DNA of 64,000 bases from Streptomyces sp. RPA4-2 (GCF_012273515.2 NZ_CP050975.2:3658001-3722000), one strand, 5' to 3'; shown: positions 44,718-53,617, counted from the first letter of the stretch. Numbers and translations are program-made. The notes: generated from the sequence alone by a model not told the origin.

Positions 44718-44733
44718 AGAGGTCTCCACCACT
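44718..44733 (-). promoter_or_regulatory. Candidate DasR-responsive element (dre)
   Basis: On the minus strand AGTGGTGGAGACCTCT matches 13 of 16 positions of the dre consensus A(S)TGGTCTAGACCA(S)T as I recall it. It lies about 100 nt upstream of the importer-hexosaminidase operon. DasR represses chitin and GlcNAc uptake genes. Confidence 0.45.
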
Positions 44734-44774
44734 CTGTGACCACAGGACGCAACCCGTGCAACGCGCGCACGACA

Positions 44775-44805
44775 AAACCGCGGCACCCCGCACAGGGATG
44801 CCGCG
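44775..44805 (-). terminator. Terminator of the DUF3039 gene
   Basis: ACCGCGGCA-C-CCC (44775-44787) pairs with GGG-A-TGCCGCGGT (44793-44805) with one mismatch and a GCACA loop, about 50 nt beyond the DUF3039 stop. Confidence 0.7.
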
Positions 44806-44853
44806 GTCTGCTCGCTCCTCGCGGCGAGCCGCGCCGCGAGGGCGCGGGGGCGG

Positions 44854-45150
44854 CTACTTCTTGTCGCCGCCCTTGTCCTTGTCGCCACCGGCGCCCATGG
44901 ACTCGTAGATCTCCTTGCACATGGGACACACGGGGTACTTCTTCGGGTCGCGCCCCGGGACCCACACCTTGCCGCAGAGGGCCACGACGGGCGTGCCGTC
45001 GAGGGCGCTCGCCATGATCTTGTCCTTCTGGACATAGTGGGCGAAGCGCTCGTGGTCCCCGTCGCCGTGCGACACCTGCGGCGTCGGCTCCACGAGGGTC
45101 CCCGTCCCAGTGCCGCGCTGGGGCTGGGTCTCAGGCTCAAGAGTGCTCAT
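44854..45150 (-). CDS. DUF3039 family zinc-ribbon-like protein
   Basis: A 98-residue protein. Its conserved core is VALCGKVWVPGRDPKKYPVCPMCKEIYE, where three Cys residues plus a His suggest a zinc site. The C-terminus is Lys/Asp/Gly-rich. Highly conserved in actinobacteria, function unknown. MSTLEPE was used as start; an upstream extension lacks coding character. Confidence 0.85.
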   Translation of the reverse strand: MSTLEPETQPQRGTGTGTLVEPTPQVSHGDGDHERFAHYVQKDKIMASALDGTPVVALCGKVWVPGRDPKKYPVCPMCKEIYESMGAGGDKDKGGDKK

Positions 45151-45310
45151 GGGAGCAAGGGTAATCAACGACGCGCCGCTACAGCGACGGGCCCGCGTCA
45201 CAGATGGACAGCCGTACGAGGAGCGACCGCGCGTTCGTGGTCGTCCGCCCCGTCGAGGAACCCCGGCCGGGGCAGGGCGCGGGGGCGGCGGCCGGGCCGG
45301 AACCCGCCGG

Positions 45311-45895
45311 TCAGTTGAGGGAAGGGTCGTCCGGATACGTCGCCACCATCGCCAGTTCGTTGCGCTGGCGGCGCAGCACCTCGCGCCACAGGCGTTCCGG
45401 TGCGGGGGACGAGACGTCCCCGGGTTCGGACTCGACCACGTACCAGGCGCCCTCGACCAGCTCGTCCTCCAGCTGGCCGGGGCCCCAGCCCGCGTACCCG
45501 GCGAAGATCCTCAGGGAGCCGAGGGCCGAGGCGAGCAGTTCGGGCGGTGCCTCCAGGTCGACCAGGCCGATCGCGCCGTGCACACGCCGCCAGCCGAGCG
45601 GCGCGCGCTCCCCGGACGCCATGCCGCCCGGGATCACCGCGACGCCCAGTGCCGAATCCAACGACACCGGGCCGCCCTGGAAGACGACACCGGGCTCACC
45701 GGCCAGGTCCGCCCAGGCCTCCAGGATGTCGCTGACACCCACCGGGGTCGGACGGTTGAGGACGACACCGAGCGAGCCCTCCTCGTCGTGGTCGAGGAGC
45801 AGCACCACCGCGCGATCGAAGTTCGGGTCCGCCAGGGCGGGCGTGGCCACGAGCAGCCGCCCTGTGAGCGAGGACACCTCGGTCATGCCAGACAT
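45311..45895 (-). CDS. YqgE/AlgH family protein (DUF179)
   Basis: A 194-residue soluble protein with the family signatures LTGRLLVATPALADPNFDRAVVLLLDH, GVVLNRPT and YAGWGPGQLEDEL. Family function is poorly defined; AlgH was first linked to alginate regulation in Pseudomonas. Two starts are close (MSGMTEV at 45895, MTEV at 45886); neither has a strong Shine-Dalgarno. Divergent from murA. Confidence 0.88.
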   Translation of the reverse strand: MSGMTEVSSLTGRLLVATPALADPNFDRAVVLLLDHDEEGSLGVVLNRPTPVGVSDILEAWADLAGEPGVVFQGGPVSLDSALGVAVIPGGMASGERAPLGWRRVHGAIGLVDLEAPPELLASALGSLRIFAGYAGWGPGQLEDELVEGAWYVVESEPGDVSSPAPERLWREVLRRQRNELAMVATYPDDPSLN

Positions 45896-46166
45896 GATCC
45901 CGCATCTTCCCCCCGTAGGGGGACCCAATACCCGTAACCGAGTGAATGCAGCTCAGGGCGCAGAGAAGCGCCCCCCGCGCACAAGGGCTCCGGTGACCCG
46001 GTGTGCCCGATACGGAACGGTTCGTGTTGTGGCAAAGCTGGGACGTTGCCGGGTGGTCCTCGGGCTTACGGAAGGGGGGTGGGCGGCGATTACCCTTGCT
46101 GTTCGGCTCCCGCCCAACAGGCCCGCCGATGCGTACCCCTGCCCAACTCTTCGGATCGCGAGACAC

Positions 46167-47513
46167 ATGACCGTCAACGGCTCTGACGATGTACTGATTG
46201 TCCACGGCGGAACCCCGCTCGAGGGCGAGATCCGTGTCCGCGGTGCGAAGAACCTCGTACCGAAGGCCATGGTCGCCGCCCTGCTGGGCAGCGAGCCGAG
46301 CCGGCTGCGGAACGTCCCCGACATCCGCGACGTGCGTGTCGTGCGCGGACTGCTGCAGCTGCACGGGGTGACGGTGCGCCCGGGCGAGGAGCCGGGCGAA
46401 CTGGTGCTCGACCCCTCGCACGTCGAGAGCGCGAACGTCGCGGACATCGACGCGCACGCGGGCTCGTCCCGGATCCCGATCCTGTTCTGCGGTCCGCTGC
46501 TGCACCGCCTGGGCCACGCCTTCATCCCGGGCCTCGGCGGCTGCGACATCGGCGGCCGTCCCATCGACTTCCACTTCGAGGTGCTGCGGCAGTTCGGCGC
46601 GAAGATCGAGAAGCGGGCGGACGGACAGTACCTGGAGGCCCCGCAGCGGCTGCGCGGCACCAAGATCAAGCTGCCGTACCCGTCCGTGGGCGCCACCGAG
46701 CAGGTGCTGCTGACCGCCGTCCTGGCGGAGGGCGTCACGGAGCTCGCGAACGCGGCCGTGGAGCCGGAGATCGAGGACCTCATCTGCGTACTGCAGAAGA
46801 TGGGCGCGATCATCGCCATGGACACCGACCGGACGATCCGCATCACCGGCGTGGACTCGCTCGGCGGCTACACCCACGCGGCCCTGCCGGACCGTCTGGA
46901 GGCCGCCTCCTGGGCGTCCGCGGCGCTGGCGACGGAAGGCAACATCTACGTCCGGGGCGCCCAGCAGCGCTCGATGATGACGTTCCTGAACACCTACCGC
47001 AAGGTGGGCGGCGCGTTCGAGATCGACGACGAGGGCATCCGCTTCTGGCACCCCGGCAGCCAGCTCAACGCGATCGCGCTGGAGACGGACGTCCACCCGG
47101 GCTTCCAGACCGACTGGCAGCAGCCGCTGGTCGTCGCCCTGACGCAGGCCACCGGCCTGTCGATCATCCACGAGACGGTCTACGAGTCCCGGCTCGGCTT
47201 CACGTCCGCGCTCAACCAGATGGGCGCGCACATCCAGCTCTACCGCGAGTGCCTGGGCGGCTCGAACTGCCGCTTCGGCCAGCGCAACTTCCTGCACTCC
47301 GCGGTCGTTTCGGGCCCGACCAAGCTCCAGGGCGCCGACCTGGTCATCCCCGACCTGCGCGGCGGCTTCTCGTACCTGATCGCCGCTCTCGCGGCCCAGG
47401 GCACCTCCCGGGTCCACGGCATCGAGCTCATCAACCGCGGCTACGAGAACTTCATGGACAAGCTCGTGGAGCTCGGCGCGAAGGTGGAACTGCCGGGCAA
47501 GGCGCTCGGCTAG
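46167..47513 (+). CDS. murA: UDP-N-acetylglucosamine 1-carboxyvinyltransferase
   Basis: A 448-residue enoylpyruvate transferase for the first committed step of peptidoglycan synthesis, joining PEP to UDP-GlcNAc. The catalytic cysteine loop is present as LGGCDIGGRPIDFHF, and RGAKN near the N-terminus is the substrate motif. The C-terminal half is slightly longer than in E. coli MurA, as in actinobacterial forms. The ATG MTVNGSDD begins the normal fold; a long in-frame upstream extension was rejected. Streptomycetes carry a second MurA elsewhere, so the two may be specialised. Confidence 0.92.
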   Translation: MTVNGSDDVLIVHGGTPLEGEIRVRGAKNLVPKAMVAALLGSEPSRLRNVPDIRDVRVVRGLLQLHGVTVRPGEEPGELVLDPSHVESANVADIDAHAGSSRIPILFCGPLLHRLGHAFIPGLGGCDIGGRPIDFHFEVLRQFGAKIEKRADGQYLEAPQRLRGTKIKLPYPSVGATEQVLLTAVLAEGVTELANAAVEPEIEDLICVLQKMGAIIAMDTDRTIRITGVDSLGGYTHAALPDRLEAASWASAALATEGNIYVRGAQQRSMMTFLNTYRKVGGAFEIDDEGIRFWHPGSQLNAIALETDVHPGFQTDWQQPLVVALTQATGLSIIHETVYESRLGFTSALNQMGAHIQLYRECLGGSNCRFGQRNFLHSAVVSGPTKLQGADLVIPDLRGGFSYLIAALAAQGTSRVHGIELINRGYENFMDKLVELGAKVELPGKALG

Positions 47514-47557
47514 ACACGGCCGGACGCGCCCGGCTCGTCACGGTCGCGGGTACGACG

Positions 47558-47592
47558 ATGGGGCGGCCCCCCGGTGAAGGGGGCCGCCCCAT
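47558..47592 (+). terminator. Terminator of murA
   Basis: ATGGGGCGGCCCCC (47558-47571) and its exact complement (47579-47592) with a 7-nt loop, between the convergent murA and hup genes. Confidence 0.88.
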
Positions 47593-47638
47593 TGGCGTTA
47601 CCGGACCTCGTGCGCCGTCTCGTGGCACACGCAGGAAC

Positions 47639-47920
47639 CTACTTGCCCTTGGCCGCTTCCTTGAGCTTGCTGCCCGCGGAGACCTTCACGCTGTAGCCGG
47701 CCGGGATCTGGATCGGGTCGCCGGTCTGCGGGTTGCGCGCGGTGCGAGCGGCACGGTGGGTGCGCTCGAAGGTCAGGAAGCCGGGGATGGTGACCTTCTC
47801 GTCGCCCTTGGAGACGATCTCGCCGACGGTCTCGGCGAACGCGGCCAGAACGGCGTCGGCGTCCTTGCGGGTCACCTCGGCGCGGTCGGCCAGCGCGGCC
47901 ACCAGCTCACTGCGGTTCAT
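47639..47920 (-). CDS. hup: HU-family nucleoid protein
   Basis: A 93-residue histone-like protein: MNRSELVAALADRAEVTRKDAD, the beta-arm with FERTHRAARTARNPQTGDPIQIPAG, and a short Lys tail. It bends and compacts DNA as a dimer. This is the short HU (HupA type), not the sporulation-linked HupS with its long lysine-rich tail. GGGAG lies 7 nt before the ATG. The 450-nt upstream region is long and carries a tandem repeat. Confidence 0.93.
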   Translation of the reverse strand: MNRSELVAALADRAEVTRKDADAVLAAFAETVGEIVSKGDEKVTIPGFLTFERTHRAARTARNPQTGDPIQIPAGYSVKVSAGSKLKEAAKGK

Positions 47921-48372
47921 GTTCTTACTCCCGTGTTCTTCTTGCCGTTGAGGCGTGCCACGCGGCGGAGCCGCATGTCGGATGCGGCGAAGCCGATGCT
48001 GCCAGGGTCCTCGGTCGGTCCCCGGACCCGGGTCCGTAGCCAGACCCTCGCGCCCGAAGACGCATCCTGCCCCCACCTGCGGCGGGAAAGCCAATCCGGC
48101 ACCCCTGGGAGTCACACGAACACCCTTGGGAGTCACACGAAAAGCGCCACTGCCTCAATGTGGTGACGCTCCGTCCGCTCCCGGCAGCGGATCGCAGGGC
48201 CTGCGAAGGCCTGAGCCTGGCCGCCACCCTAGAGGGCGCCCGCGGGCCCCGCGTTCCACGACGCGCCGGTGCCGGACCGGCCGTGGCGATCGTCACAGCC
48301 GGTGCGCGCCCGGGCGTGTCCCGCGCCGGCGGTCCACGCGTCCGGTGCGCCCCCGGACCGGCGCGCCGGGGT
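47921..48372. other. Long leader/promoter region of hup
   Basis: 452 nt between hup and the malic-enzyme stop. It contains the 21-bp tandem duplication at 48100-48141. TTGGCT on the minus strand near 48090 is a possible -35 element. No credible frame or RNA gene was seen. Confidence 0.5.
48100..48141 (-). repeat. Two tandem 21-bp repeats upstream of hup
   Basis: Units 48100-48120 and 48121-48141 share GGGAGTCACACGAA and differ at a single base. They lie 180-220 nt upstream of the hup start, in the position expected for a regulator-binding site or upstream promoter. Confidence 0.8.
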
Positions 48373-49794
48373 CTACTCGGCCGCCGACGCCCCCGCCGCC
48401 TTCGCGGCGTTGCGCACCGCTCCGGCGACCGCGCCCGCGACCTTGTCGTTGAAGACGCTGGGGATGATGTAGTTCGGGTTCAGCTCGTCCTCGGTCACCA
48501 CGTCCGCGAGCGCGGCCGCGGCGGCCAGCATCATCTCCGTGTTGACCGTGCGCGACTGAGCGTCCAGCAGGCCGCGGAAGACGCCCGGGAAGACCAGCAC
48601 GTTGTTGATCTGGTTGGGGAAGTCGGAGCGGCCGGTGGCGACAACTGCCGCCGTCTGGCGGGCGATTGCCGGGTCGACCTCGGGGTCGGGGTTCGCGAGC
48701 GCGAACACGATCGCCCTCTCGGCCATGGCGGCCACGTCGTCGCCGTCCAGCACGTTCGGGGCGGAGACGCCGATGAAGACGTCGGCGCCGCGCACGGCCT
48801 CCTTCAACGTGCCCGTGAGGCTCTCGGGGTTGGTGTTGTCGGCGATCCAGCGCAGGGCCGAACCGGGGGCCGCGTCGACCAGGTCCGCGCGGTCGGCGTG
48901 CACGACACCGTGGATGTCGGCGACGACCGCGTTCTTGACGCCCGCGGCGATCAGCAGCTTGAGGATGGCCGTACCGGCCGCGCCCGCGCCGGACATGACG
49001 ACCCGGATGTCACCGATCGCCTTGCCCGCCACCCGCAGCGCGTTGGTGAGAGCGGCCAGGACGACGATCGCGGTGCCGTGCTGGTCGTCGTGGAAGACGG
49101 GGATGTCGAGGGCCTCACGCAGCCGGGCCTCGATCTCGAAGCAGCGCGGCGCGGAGATGTCCTCCAGGTTGATCCCCGCGAATCCGGGGGCGATGGCCTT
49201 GACGATCTCGACGATCGCGTCGGTGTCCTGGGTGTCCAGGCACAGCGGCCAGGCGTCGATACCGGCGAAGCGCTTGAAGAGGGCCGCCTTGCCCTCCATG
49301 ACCGGCAGCGCGGCCTTCGGGCCGATGTTGCCCAGGCCCAGCACGGCCGAGCCGTCCGTCACGACCGCAACGGAGTTGCGCTTGATGGTGAGGCGGCGGG
49401 CGTCCTCGGGGTTCTCGGCGATCGCCATGCACACCCGGGCCACGCCCGGGGTGTAGATCATCGAGAGGTCGTCACGGTTGCGGATGGGGTGCTTGGACTG
49501 CATCTCGATCTTGCCGCCGAGGTGCATCAGGAACGTACGGTCGGAGACCTTGCCGAGGGTGACGCCCTCGATGTGGCGCAGCTGCTCGACGATCTCGTCG
49601 GCGTGCGACGTGGAGGTCGCCGCGATGGTGACGTCGATCCGGAGCTTCTCGTGACCGGAGGCGGTCACGTCGAGGCCGGTCACCGAGCCTCCGTGGGACT
49701 CGACGGCCGTGGTGAGCTGGGAGACCGCGGTTCCGCTCGCGGGCACCTCCAGCCGGACCGTCATCGAGTAGGAGACGCTGGGCGCCGTTGCCAT
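48373..49794 (-). CDS. NAD(P)-dependent malic enzyme with N-terminal ACT domain
   Basis: A 473-residue enzyme. An ACT-like regulatory domain occupies about residues 8-85 (YSMTVRLEVPASGTAVSQLTTAVESHGG). The malic enzyme core follows: YTPGVARVCMAIAENP, the metal-binding EDISAPRCFEIE and HDDQHGTA, and the NAD loop GAGAAGTA. It decarboxylates malate to pyruvate. The ACT domain implies allosteric control by a small ligand. It is monocistronic, divergent from the small-RNA candidate. Confidence 0.92.
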   Translation of the reverse strand: MATAPSVSYSMTVRLEVPASGTAVSQLTTAVESHGGSVTGLDVTASGHEKLRIDVTIAATSTSHADEIVEQLRHIEGVTLGKVSDRTFLMHLGGKIEMQSKHPIRNRDDLSMIYTPGVARVCMAIAENPEDARRLTIKRNSVAVVTDGSAVLGLGNIGPKAALPVMEGKAALFKRFAGIDAWPLCLDTQDTDAIVEIVKAIAPGFAGINLEDISAPRCFEIEARLREALDIPVFHDDQHGTAIVVLAALTNALRVAGKAIGDIRVVMSGAGAAGTAILKLLIAAGVKNAVVADIHGVVHADRADLVDAAPGSALRWIADNTNPESLTGTLKEAVRGADVFIGVSAPNVLDGDDVAAMAERAIVFALANPDPEVDPAIARQTAAVVATGRSDFPNQINNVLVFPGVFRGLLDAQSRTVNTEMMLAAAAALADVVTEDELNPNYIIPSVFNDKVAGAVAGAVRNAAKAAGASAAE

Positions 49795-50021
49795 GGCCGA
49801 CTTCCTCTGCTTTTCACCGTGTACTGCGTGTCGCGGGTATGCCGTCCGATCGTCGCACCTACCGCGGAGTACGTGGTAGCCGCCCCGGGTTGCGAACGTT
49901 TTGTTCGCGGCGCGGGAAATCTTTTCGGAAACCTGATTCCACCATACGAGAAGCCGCCTGCCGGTGGAAGGGCGGACCGGTAAGGAGCCCGCGCCGCGAA
50001 AATGAACTTTCGGGACGGGAA
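49795..50021. other. Upstream region of the malic enzyme gene
   Basis: Part of a 446-nt gap between two minus-strand genes. It carries the inverted repeat GCGAAC / GTTCGC at 49892-49908 with a 5-nt spacer, about 100 nt before the start codon. The rest of the gap (50022-50240) holds the small-RNA candidate and its terminator. No protein-coding frame is credible. Confidence 0.5.
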
Positions 50022-50049
50022 TTGCCTAGCGGGGATCCTTTGTTACCGT
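50022..50049 (+). promoter_or_regulatory. Promoter of the small-RNA candidate
   Basis: TTGCCT (50022-50027), 16-nt spacer, TACCGT (50044-50049). Predicted transcription start about 50056. No coding frame follows on this strand before the terminator. Confidence 0.5.
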
Positions 50050-50055
50050 GGACGT

Positions 50056-50188
50056 GACACCGGCCCGATCCAAGCCCCCGGGCCCAACCTTCGTCGCTAC
50101 GAGCGACCACTTGCCGCGAGGCGAGCATGGCGGGTCGGTGTCGTGAACGAACGAGAGGCCCACGTCACCCCGTGACGTGGGCCTCTCG
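50056..50188 (+). ncRNA. Candidate ~133-nt small RNA
   Basis: Lies in a gene-free stretch between a plausible promoter and a strong hairpin terminator, on the strand opposite both neighbours. It contains a GTCGCT-ACG-AGCGAC hairpin (50093-50107) and a short Shine-Dalgarno-like GAGGCGAG (50118-50125). Small RNAs have been reported near this locus (scr2952-like) in S. coelicolor as I recall; I could not check this. Confidence 0.5.
50152..50188. terminator. Bidirectional terminator, helicase / small RNA
   Basis: A perfect 17-bp stem (50152-50168 with 50172-50188) closed by CCC, 53 nt beyond the stop of the HelD-like gene. It also ends the plus-strand RNA candidate. Confidence 0.85.
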
Positions 50189-50240
50189 CCGTAGCCTCCC
50201 CTCCGCCCGAGCGCCCGAGCGCCCGAGCGGAGGGTGCGCC

Positions 50241-52709
50241 TCAGTCCCGCAGCAGGTCCGGCACCCCGTTCCCGTCCGGCTCGTCCCGCTCACCGGAGAC
50301 GATGGTCAGCTGCTGCGTGGCCCGGGTCAGCGCGACGTACAGGACACGCAGCCCCGCGGGCGACTCGTCGGCGATCTCCGCCGGCGAGACGACCACCGTC
50401 GCGTCGTACTCCAGCCCCTTCGCCTCCAGGCTGCCGAGCGCCACCACACGGTCGCCCAGGCCCGCGAGCCAGCGGGCGGCCTCCTCGCGCCGGTTCATGG
50501 CCACGACGACGCCCACGGTGCCGTCCACCCGCTCCAGGAGATGCGCGGCCTCGGCGCGCACGGTCTGCGCGAGCGAGTCCGCCACGACGGCGAAGCGCGG
50601 CGCCACGCCGGTGGAACGGACCGCCGACGGGGACTCGGACCCCGGCATGGCGAGGGCGAGGACCTTGGCGGCGAGCTCGGCGATCTCGGCCGGGTTGCGG
50701 TAGTTCACGGTCAGGGTGAAGCGGCGCCTGGGACGGCTGCCCAGCGCCTCGTCACGGGCCTGCGCGGCCTCGTCCGGGTCGGACCAGGAGGACTGCGCGG
50801 GGTCGCCGACGACGGTCCAGGTGGCGTGCCGCCCGCGTCTGCCCACCATCCGCCACTGCATGGGCGTGATGTCCTGCGCCTCGTCGAGGATGACGTGCGC
50901 GTACTCGGTCCGCTCCTGGGCCAGCCGCTCGGCCCGCTCTCGCTGCGTCTCCTCGCGTACGGGCATCAGCTCCTCGAGACCGGTGAGCTGGTCCAGCGGG
51001 TCCAGATCACGCCGCTTCCTGGGCCGGGCGGGAGTGCCGAGGATCGCCTGGAGCTCGTCCAGCATCGCCACGTCGTGCACGGAGAAACCGTCCCGCTTGA
51101 GCGAGCGCGCCACCCGGCGGACCTCGCCCGGGTTCAGGATCCGCCGCGCCCACCGCCCGAGCCGCCGCTCGTCGGCCATCGCCTCCAGCACGCCGCGCGG
51201 GGTCAGCTCCGGCCACCACGCGTCCAGGAACGCGATGAAACTGTCCTCGGAGGCGACGTCCTCGTCGAACGACGAGCGCAGCTCCGCGGCCAGCTCCGGG
51301 TCCGCGTGCCGGGTGCCGGCGCCGGAGTGCGCCCACAGCGCGTCCAGCAGCAGCTTGCGGGCGCGCGGGCGCAGCAGGTTCACCGGGGCGGTCCCGCTCA
51401 GCGCGTTCTCCTTGACGCGGTCCAGCTCGGCGGCCTCCAGCTCCAGGCGCCGTCCGAAGGCGACGACCCGCAGCCGGACGGGCGGCCCGGCGGGGGCCTC
51501 GGGGGTGTCAGCGCCGAAGGCGAGCTGCTCCCCGGAGCTACCGGAGCCCGCGGAGCTCCGCCCGGAGCCCCTGTCGCCCCGCCGCGAGCCCGAGCCCTGT
51601 GAGCCCTGCCGCGAGCCTCCCGGCGCCTCCAGCGCCCCGCGCGCCGCCTTCCGGAGCACCTTGAGCATGCGGTAGGAGCCCTTGGCGCGGGCGACGGCCG
51701 GGGAGTCGTACAGGGTGGCCTCCGCGTCGTCGACGAGGGAGCCGATGGCGCGGATGGCGACCTGGCCCTCCTCACCGAGGGAGGGCAGCACGCCCTCGGT
51801 GTAGGCGACCAGGAGCGGGGTCGGGGAGACGATCAGGATGCCGCCCGCGTACCGGCGGCGGTCCTGGTAGAGGAGGTAGGCGGCGCGGTGCAGGGCGACG
51901 GCGGTCTTGCCGGTGCCCGGTCCGCCCTCCACGTACGTCACGGAGGCGGCGGGGGCCCGGATCACCAGGTCTTGTTCGGCCTGGATCGACGCCACGATGT
52001 CCCGCATGGTGTGGCTGCGGGCCTGGCCGAGGGCGGCCATGAGGGCGCCGTCGCCGATCACCGGGAGCGCCTCGCCGTCCAGGGTGGCCTTGAGCTCCGG
52101 GCGCATCAGGTCGTCCTCGACCCCGAGGACCCTGCGGCCCTTGGAACGGATCACCCGACGGCGGACCACCCGTCCCGGGTCGACCGGCGTCGAGCGGTAG
52201 AACGGGGCCGCGGCGGGCGCCCGCCAGTCGATGACGAGCGGTGCGTAGTCCGCGTCCAGCACCCCGATACGGCCGATGTGGAGCGTCTCGGCGATGGAGG
52301 CGTACTGACCGGTCTCGTCGGCGCGGACCGCGCCCTCGGCCGGTTCGACGGCCGTGTACGCGCCGTCCGGCCCCTTCTTGCCGTCCTTCCCCGGCAGGAG
52401 GTCGATCCGGCCGAAGAGGAAGTCCTCGAACTCGTTGTTGAGGCGGTTGAGGTGGATTCCCGCCCGGAACACCTGGGCGTCACGCTCCGCGAGCGCTCCC
52501 GGCGTACCGACCTGGCCGCGCTGGGCGGCGTCGTTCATGAGGAACTCCGCCTCGTGGATCTTCTCCTCGAGGCGCCGGTACACCCGGTCCAGATGTTGCT
52601 GCTCGACCCCGATCTCCCGCTCCCGTACGGAGTCGTCCTTGACGGACTTCTCCGGTACGGAACCGTGGACCGGGCCGAGCGCGGTTTCCTGCTGAGCCTG
52701 AGCGGCCAC
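50241..52709 (-). CDS. HelD-like RNA-polymerase-associated UvrD-family ATPase
   Basis: An 822-residue superfamily-1 ATPase. An N-terminal coiled coil (about 28-100; QQHLDRVYRRLEEKIHEAEF) precedes Walker A GPGTGKT (263-269). Later come ILDEAQDITPMQWRM (Walker B), VVGDPAQSSW, VNYRNPAEIAELA and VALTRATQQL. This layout fits HelD proteins that remove and recycle stalled RNA polymerase; related HelR proteins give rifamycin tolerance. A Ser/Gly/Arg-rich insert (about 375-410) is unusual. GTG start with GAAGGGGG. No rifamycin-associated element was seen upstream. Confidence 0.85.
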   Translation of the reverse strand: MAAQAQQETALGPVHGSVPEKSVKDDSVREREIGVEQQHLDRVYRRLEEKIHEAEFLMNDAAQRGQVGTPGALAERDAQVFRAGIHLNRLNNEFEDFLFGRIDLLPGKDGKKGPDGAYTAVEPAEGAVRADETGQYASIAETLHIGRIGVLDADYAPLVIDWRAPAAAPFYRSTPVDPGRVVRRRVIRSKGRRVLGVEDDLMRPELKATLDGEALPVIGDGALMAALGQARSHTMRDIVASIQAEQDLVIRAPAASVTYVEGGPGTGKTAVALHRAAYLLYQDRRRYAGGILIVSPTPLLVAYTEGVLPSLGEEGQVAIRAIGSLVDDAEATLYDSPAVARAKGSYRMLKVLRKAARGALEAPGGSRQGSQGSGSRRGDRGSGRSSAGSGSSGEQLAFGADTPEAPAGPPVRLRVVAFGRRLELEAAELDRVKENALSGTAPVNLLRPRARKLLLDALWAHSGAGTRHADPELAAELRSSFDEDVASEDSFIAFLDAWWPELTPRGVLEAMADERRLGRWARRILNPGEVRRVARSLKRDGFSVHDVAMLDELQAILGTPARPRKRRDLDPLDQLTGLEELMPVREETQRERAERLAQERTEYAHVILDEAQDITPMQWRMVGRRGRHATWTVVGDPAQSSWSDPDEAAQARDEALGSRPRRRFTLTVNYRNPAEIAELAAKVLALAMPGSESPSAVRSTGVAPRFAVVADSLAQTVRAEAAHLLERVDGTVGVVVAMNRREEAARWLAGLGDRVVALGSLEAKGLEYDATVVVSPAEIADESPAGLRVLYVALTRATQQLTIVSGERDEPDGNGVPDLLRD

Positions 52710-52792
52710 CGGGCCCCCTTCTGACGTGCTGGGCAGCCGTCAACCGTACGCGAAGGGGACCCCGGGAGGCTACGTGCGCGCCCTGGCCTCGC

Positions 52793-53617
52793 TCACGCCT
52801 TCACCTGTACGAGCCGCTTGCCGTCGAAGGTCATGACCTCGAAGTGGTCGATCTGGTTGGGCTTGAAGGCCGCTCCGCCGTGTACGTAGAGCGGGTTCTT
52901 CGCCTGTTCGGTCGTGGCGCCCGGGATGCCGTAGCCCCACTCGGGGACCGCCCAGGAGGTGACGGTCTCACGCTCGCCGTTCTTGCCCACGGCGATCAGG
53001 GAGCACTTCAGCGGGCCCTTGACGTTCGAGAGCTGGAGGACCGCGTGGGTGCCCCAGTCCTTCGACTCCACCGCGACGGTCGCCGTGGTCTTGGTCTTCG
53101 GGTCCGTGGCCGTGACCTTGTCGGTCATCGTCTGGAACGCCGCCTTGGCCGGACTGGTGGCCATCGCGGCGGGCGTCTTGGTACCGCCGTCGCCGCCGCC
53201 GACCGCCATCACGGTCAGCGGACCGCCGATGATCAGCGCGGCCGCCGCGGCCACCAGGTACATCCCGCGCCGGCGCTTGACGGCGCGCCGCTGCGAGACC
53301 TCGTCGACCAGCCGTTCCGCGAGCCGTGGGCTCGGGCGGGCGGACAGCGACTCGCCGATGGCCGGGGTGCCCTGCGCGGCGGGCAGATCCGCGAGCGCGG
53401 CGAGCATCGGTTCCATCCCGGCGAGCTCGTCGAGCTGCTGGCCGCACCACTCGCAGGTGGCGAGGTGGGCCTCGAAGGCCGTGGCCTCCGCGTCGTCGAG
53501 GATGCCGAGGGCGTAGGCGCCGACGGTTTCGTGGATGTTGTCGCCGGGGTTCTGCTGTCCCCGTGGTCCCTGCATGGCTCCTGGACCGCCCGTTCCGTAT
53601 CCCCCGTACGCGTTCAT
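52793..53617 (-). CDS. rsuA: Anti-sigma factor RsuA (zinc-finger type)
   Basis: A 274-residue membrane protein. The ZAS motif is intact: H29, H51-x3-C55-x2-C58 in a cytosolic N-domain. One membrane helix follows (YLVAAAAALIIGGPLTVMAV, about 119-138) and then an extracytoplasmic RskA-like domain. It holds the ECF sigma factor inactive until a signal outside the cell triggers release. Its ATG overlaps the sigU stop (ATGA), which keeps the two proteins in balance. Gly/Tyr-rich first 20 residues are likely disordered. Confidence 0.88.
   Translation of the reverse strand: MNAYGGYGTGGPGAMQGPRGQQNPGDNIHETVGAYALGILDDAEATAFEAHLATCEWCGQQLDELAGMEPMLAALADLPAAQGTPAIGESLSARPSPRLAERLVDEVSQRRAVKRRRGMYLVAAAAALIIGGPLTVMAVGGGDGGTKTPAAMATSPAKAAFQTMTDKVTATDPKTKTTATVAVESKDWGTHAVLQLSNVKGPLKCSLIAVGKNGERETVTSWAVPEWGYGIPGATTEQAKNPLYVHGGAAFKPNQIDHFEVMTFDGKRLVQVKA

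Noticed and set aside
45204..46166. Plus-strand extension of murA across the YqgE gene
   Set aside because: It is antisense to YqgE, and the MurA fold starts at 46167.
49892..49908. GCGAAC/GTTCGC repeat as a LexA (SOS) box
   Set aside because: The GAAC and GTTC half-sites are 5 nt apart; the box as I know it needs 4. Kept only as an unnamed inverted repeat.
52710..52792. Rifamycin-associated element upstream of the HelD-like gene
   Set aside because: No long GGGG-TTG / CAA-CCCC palindrome is present in the short upstream region, so HelR-type antibiotic induction is not supported.
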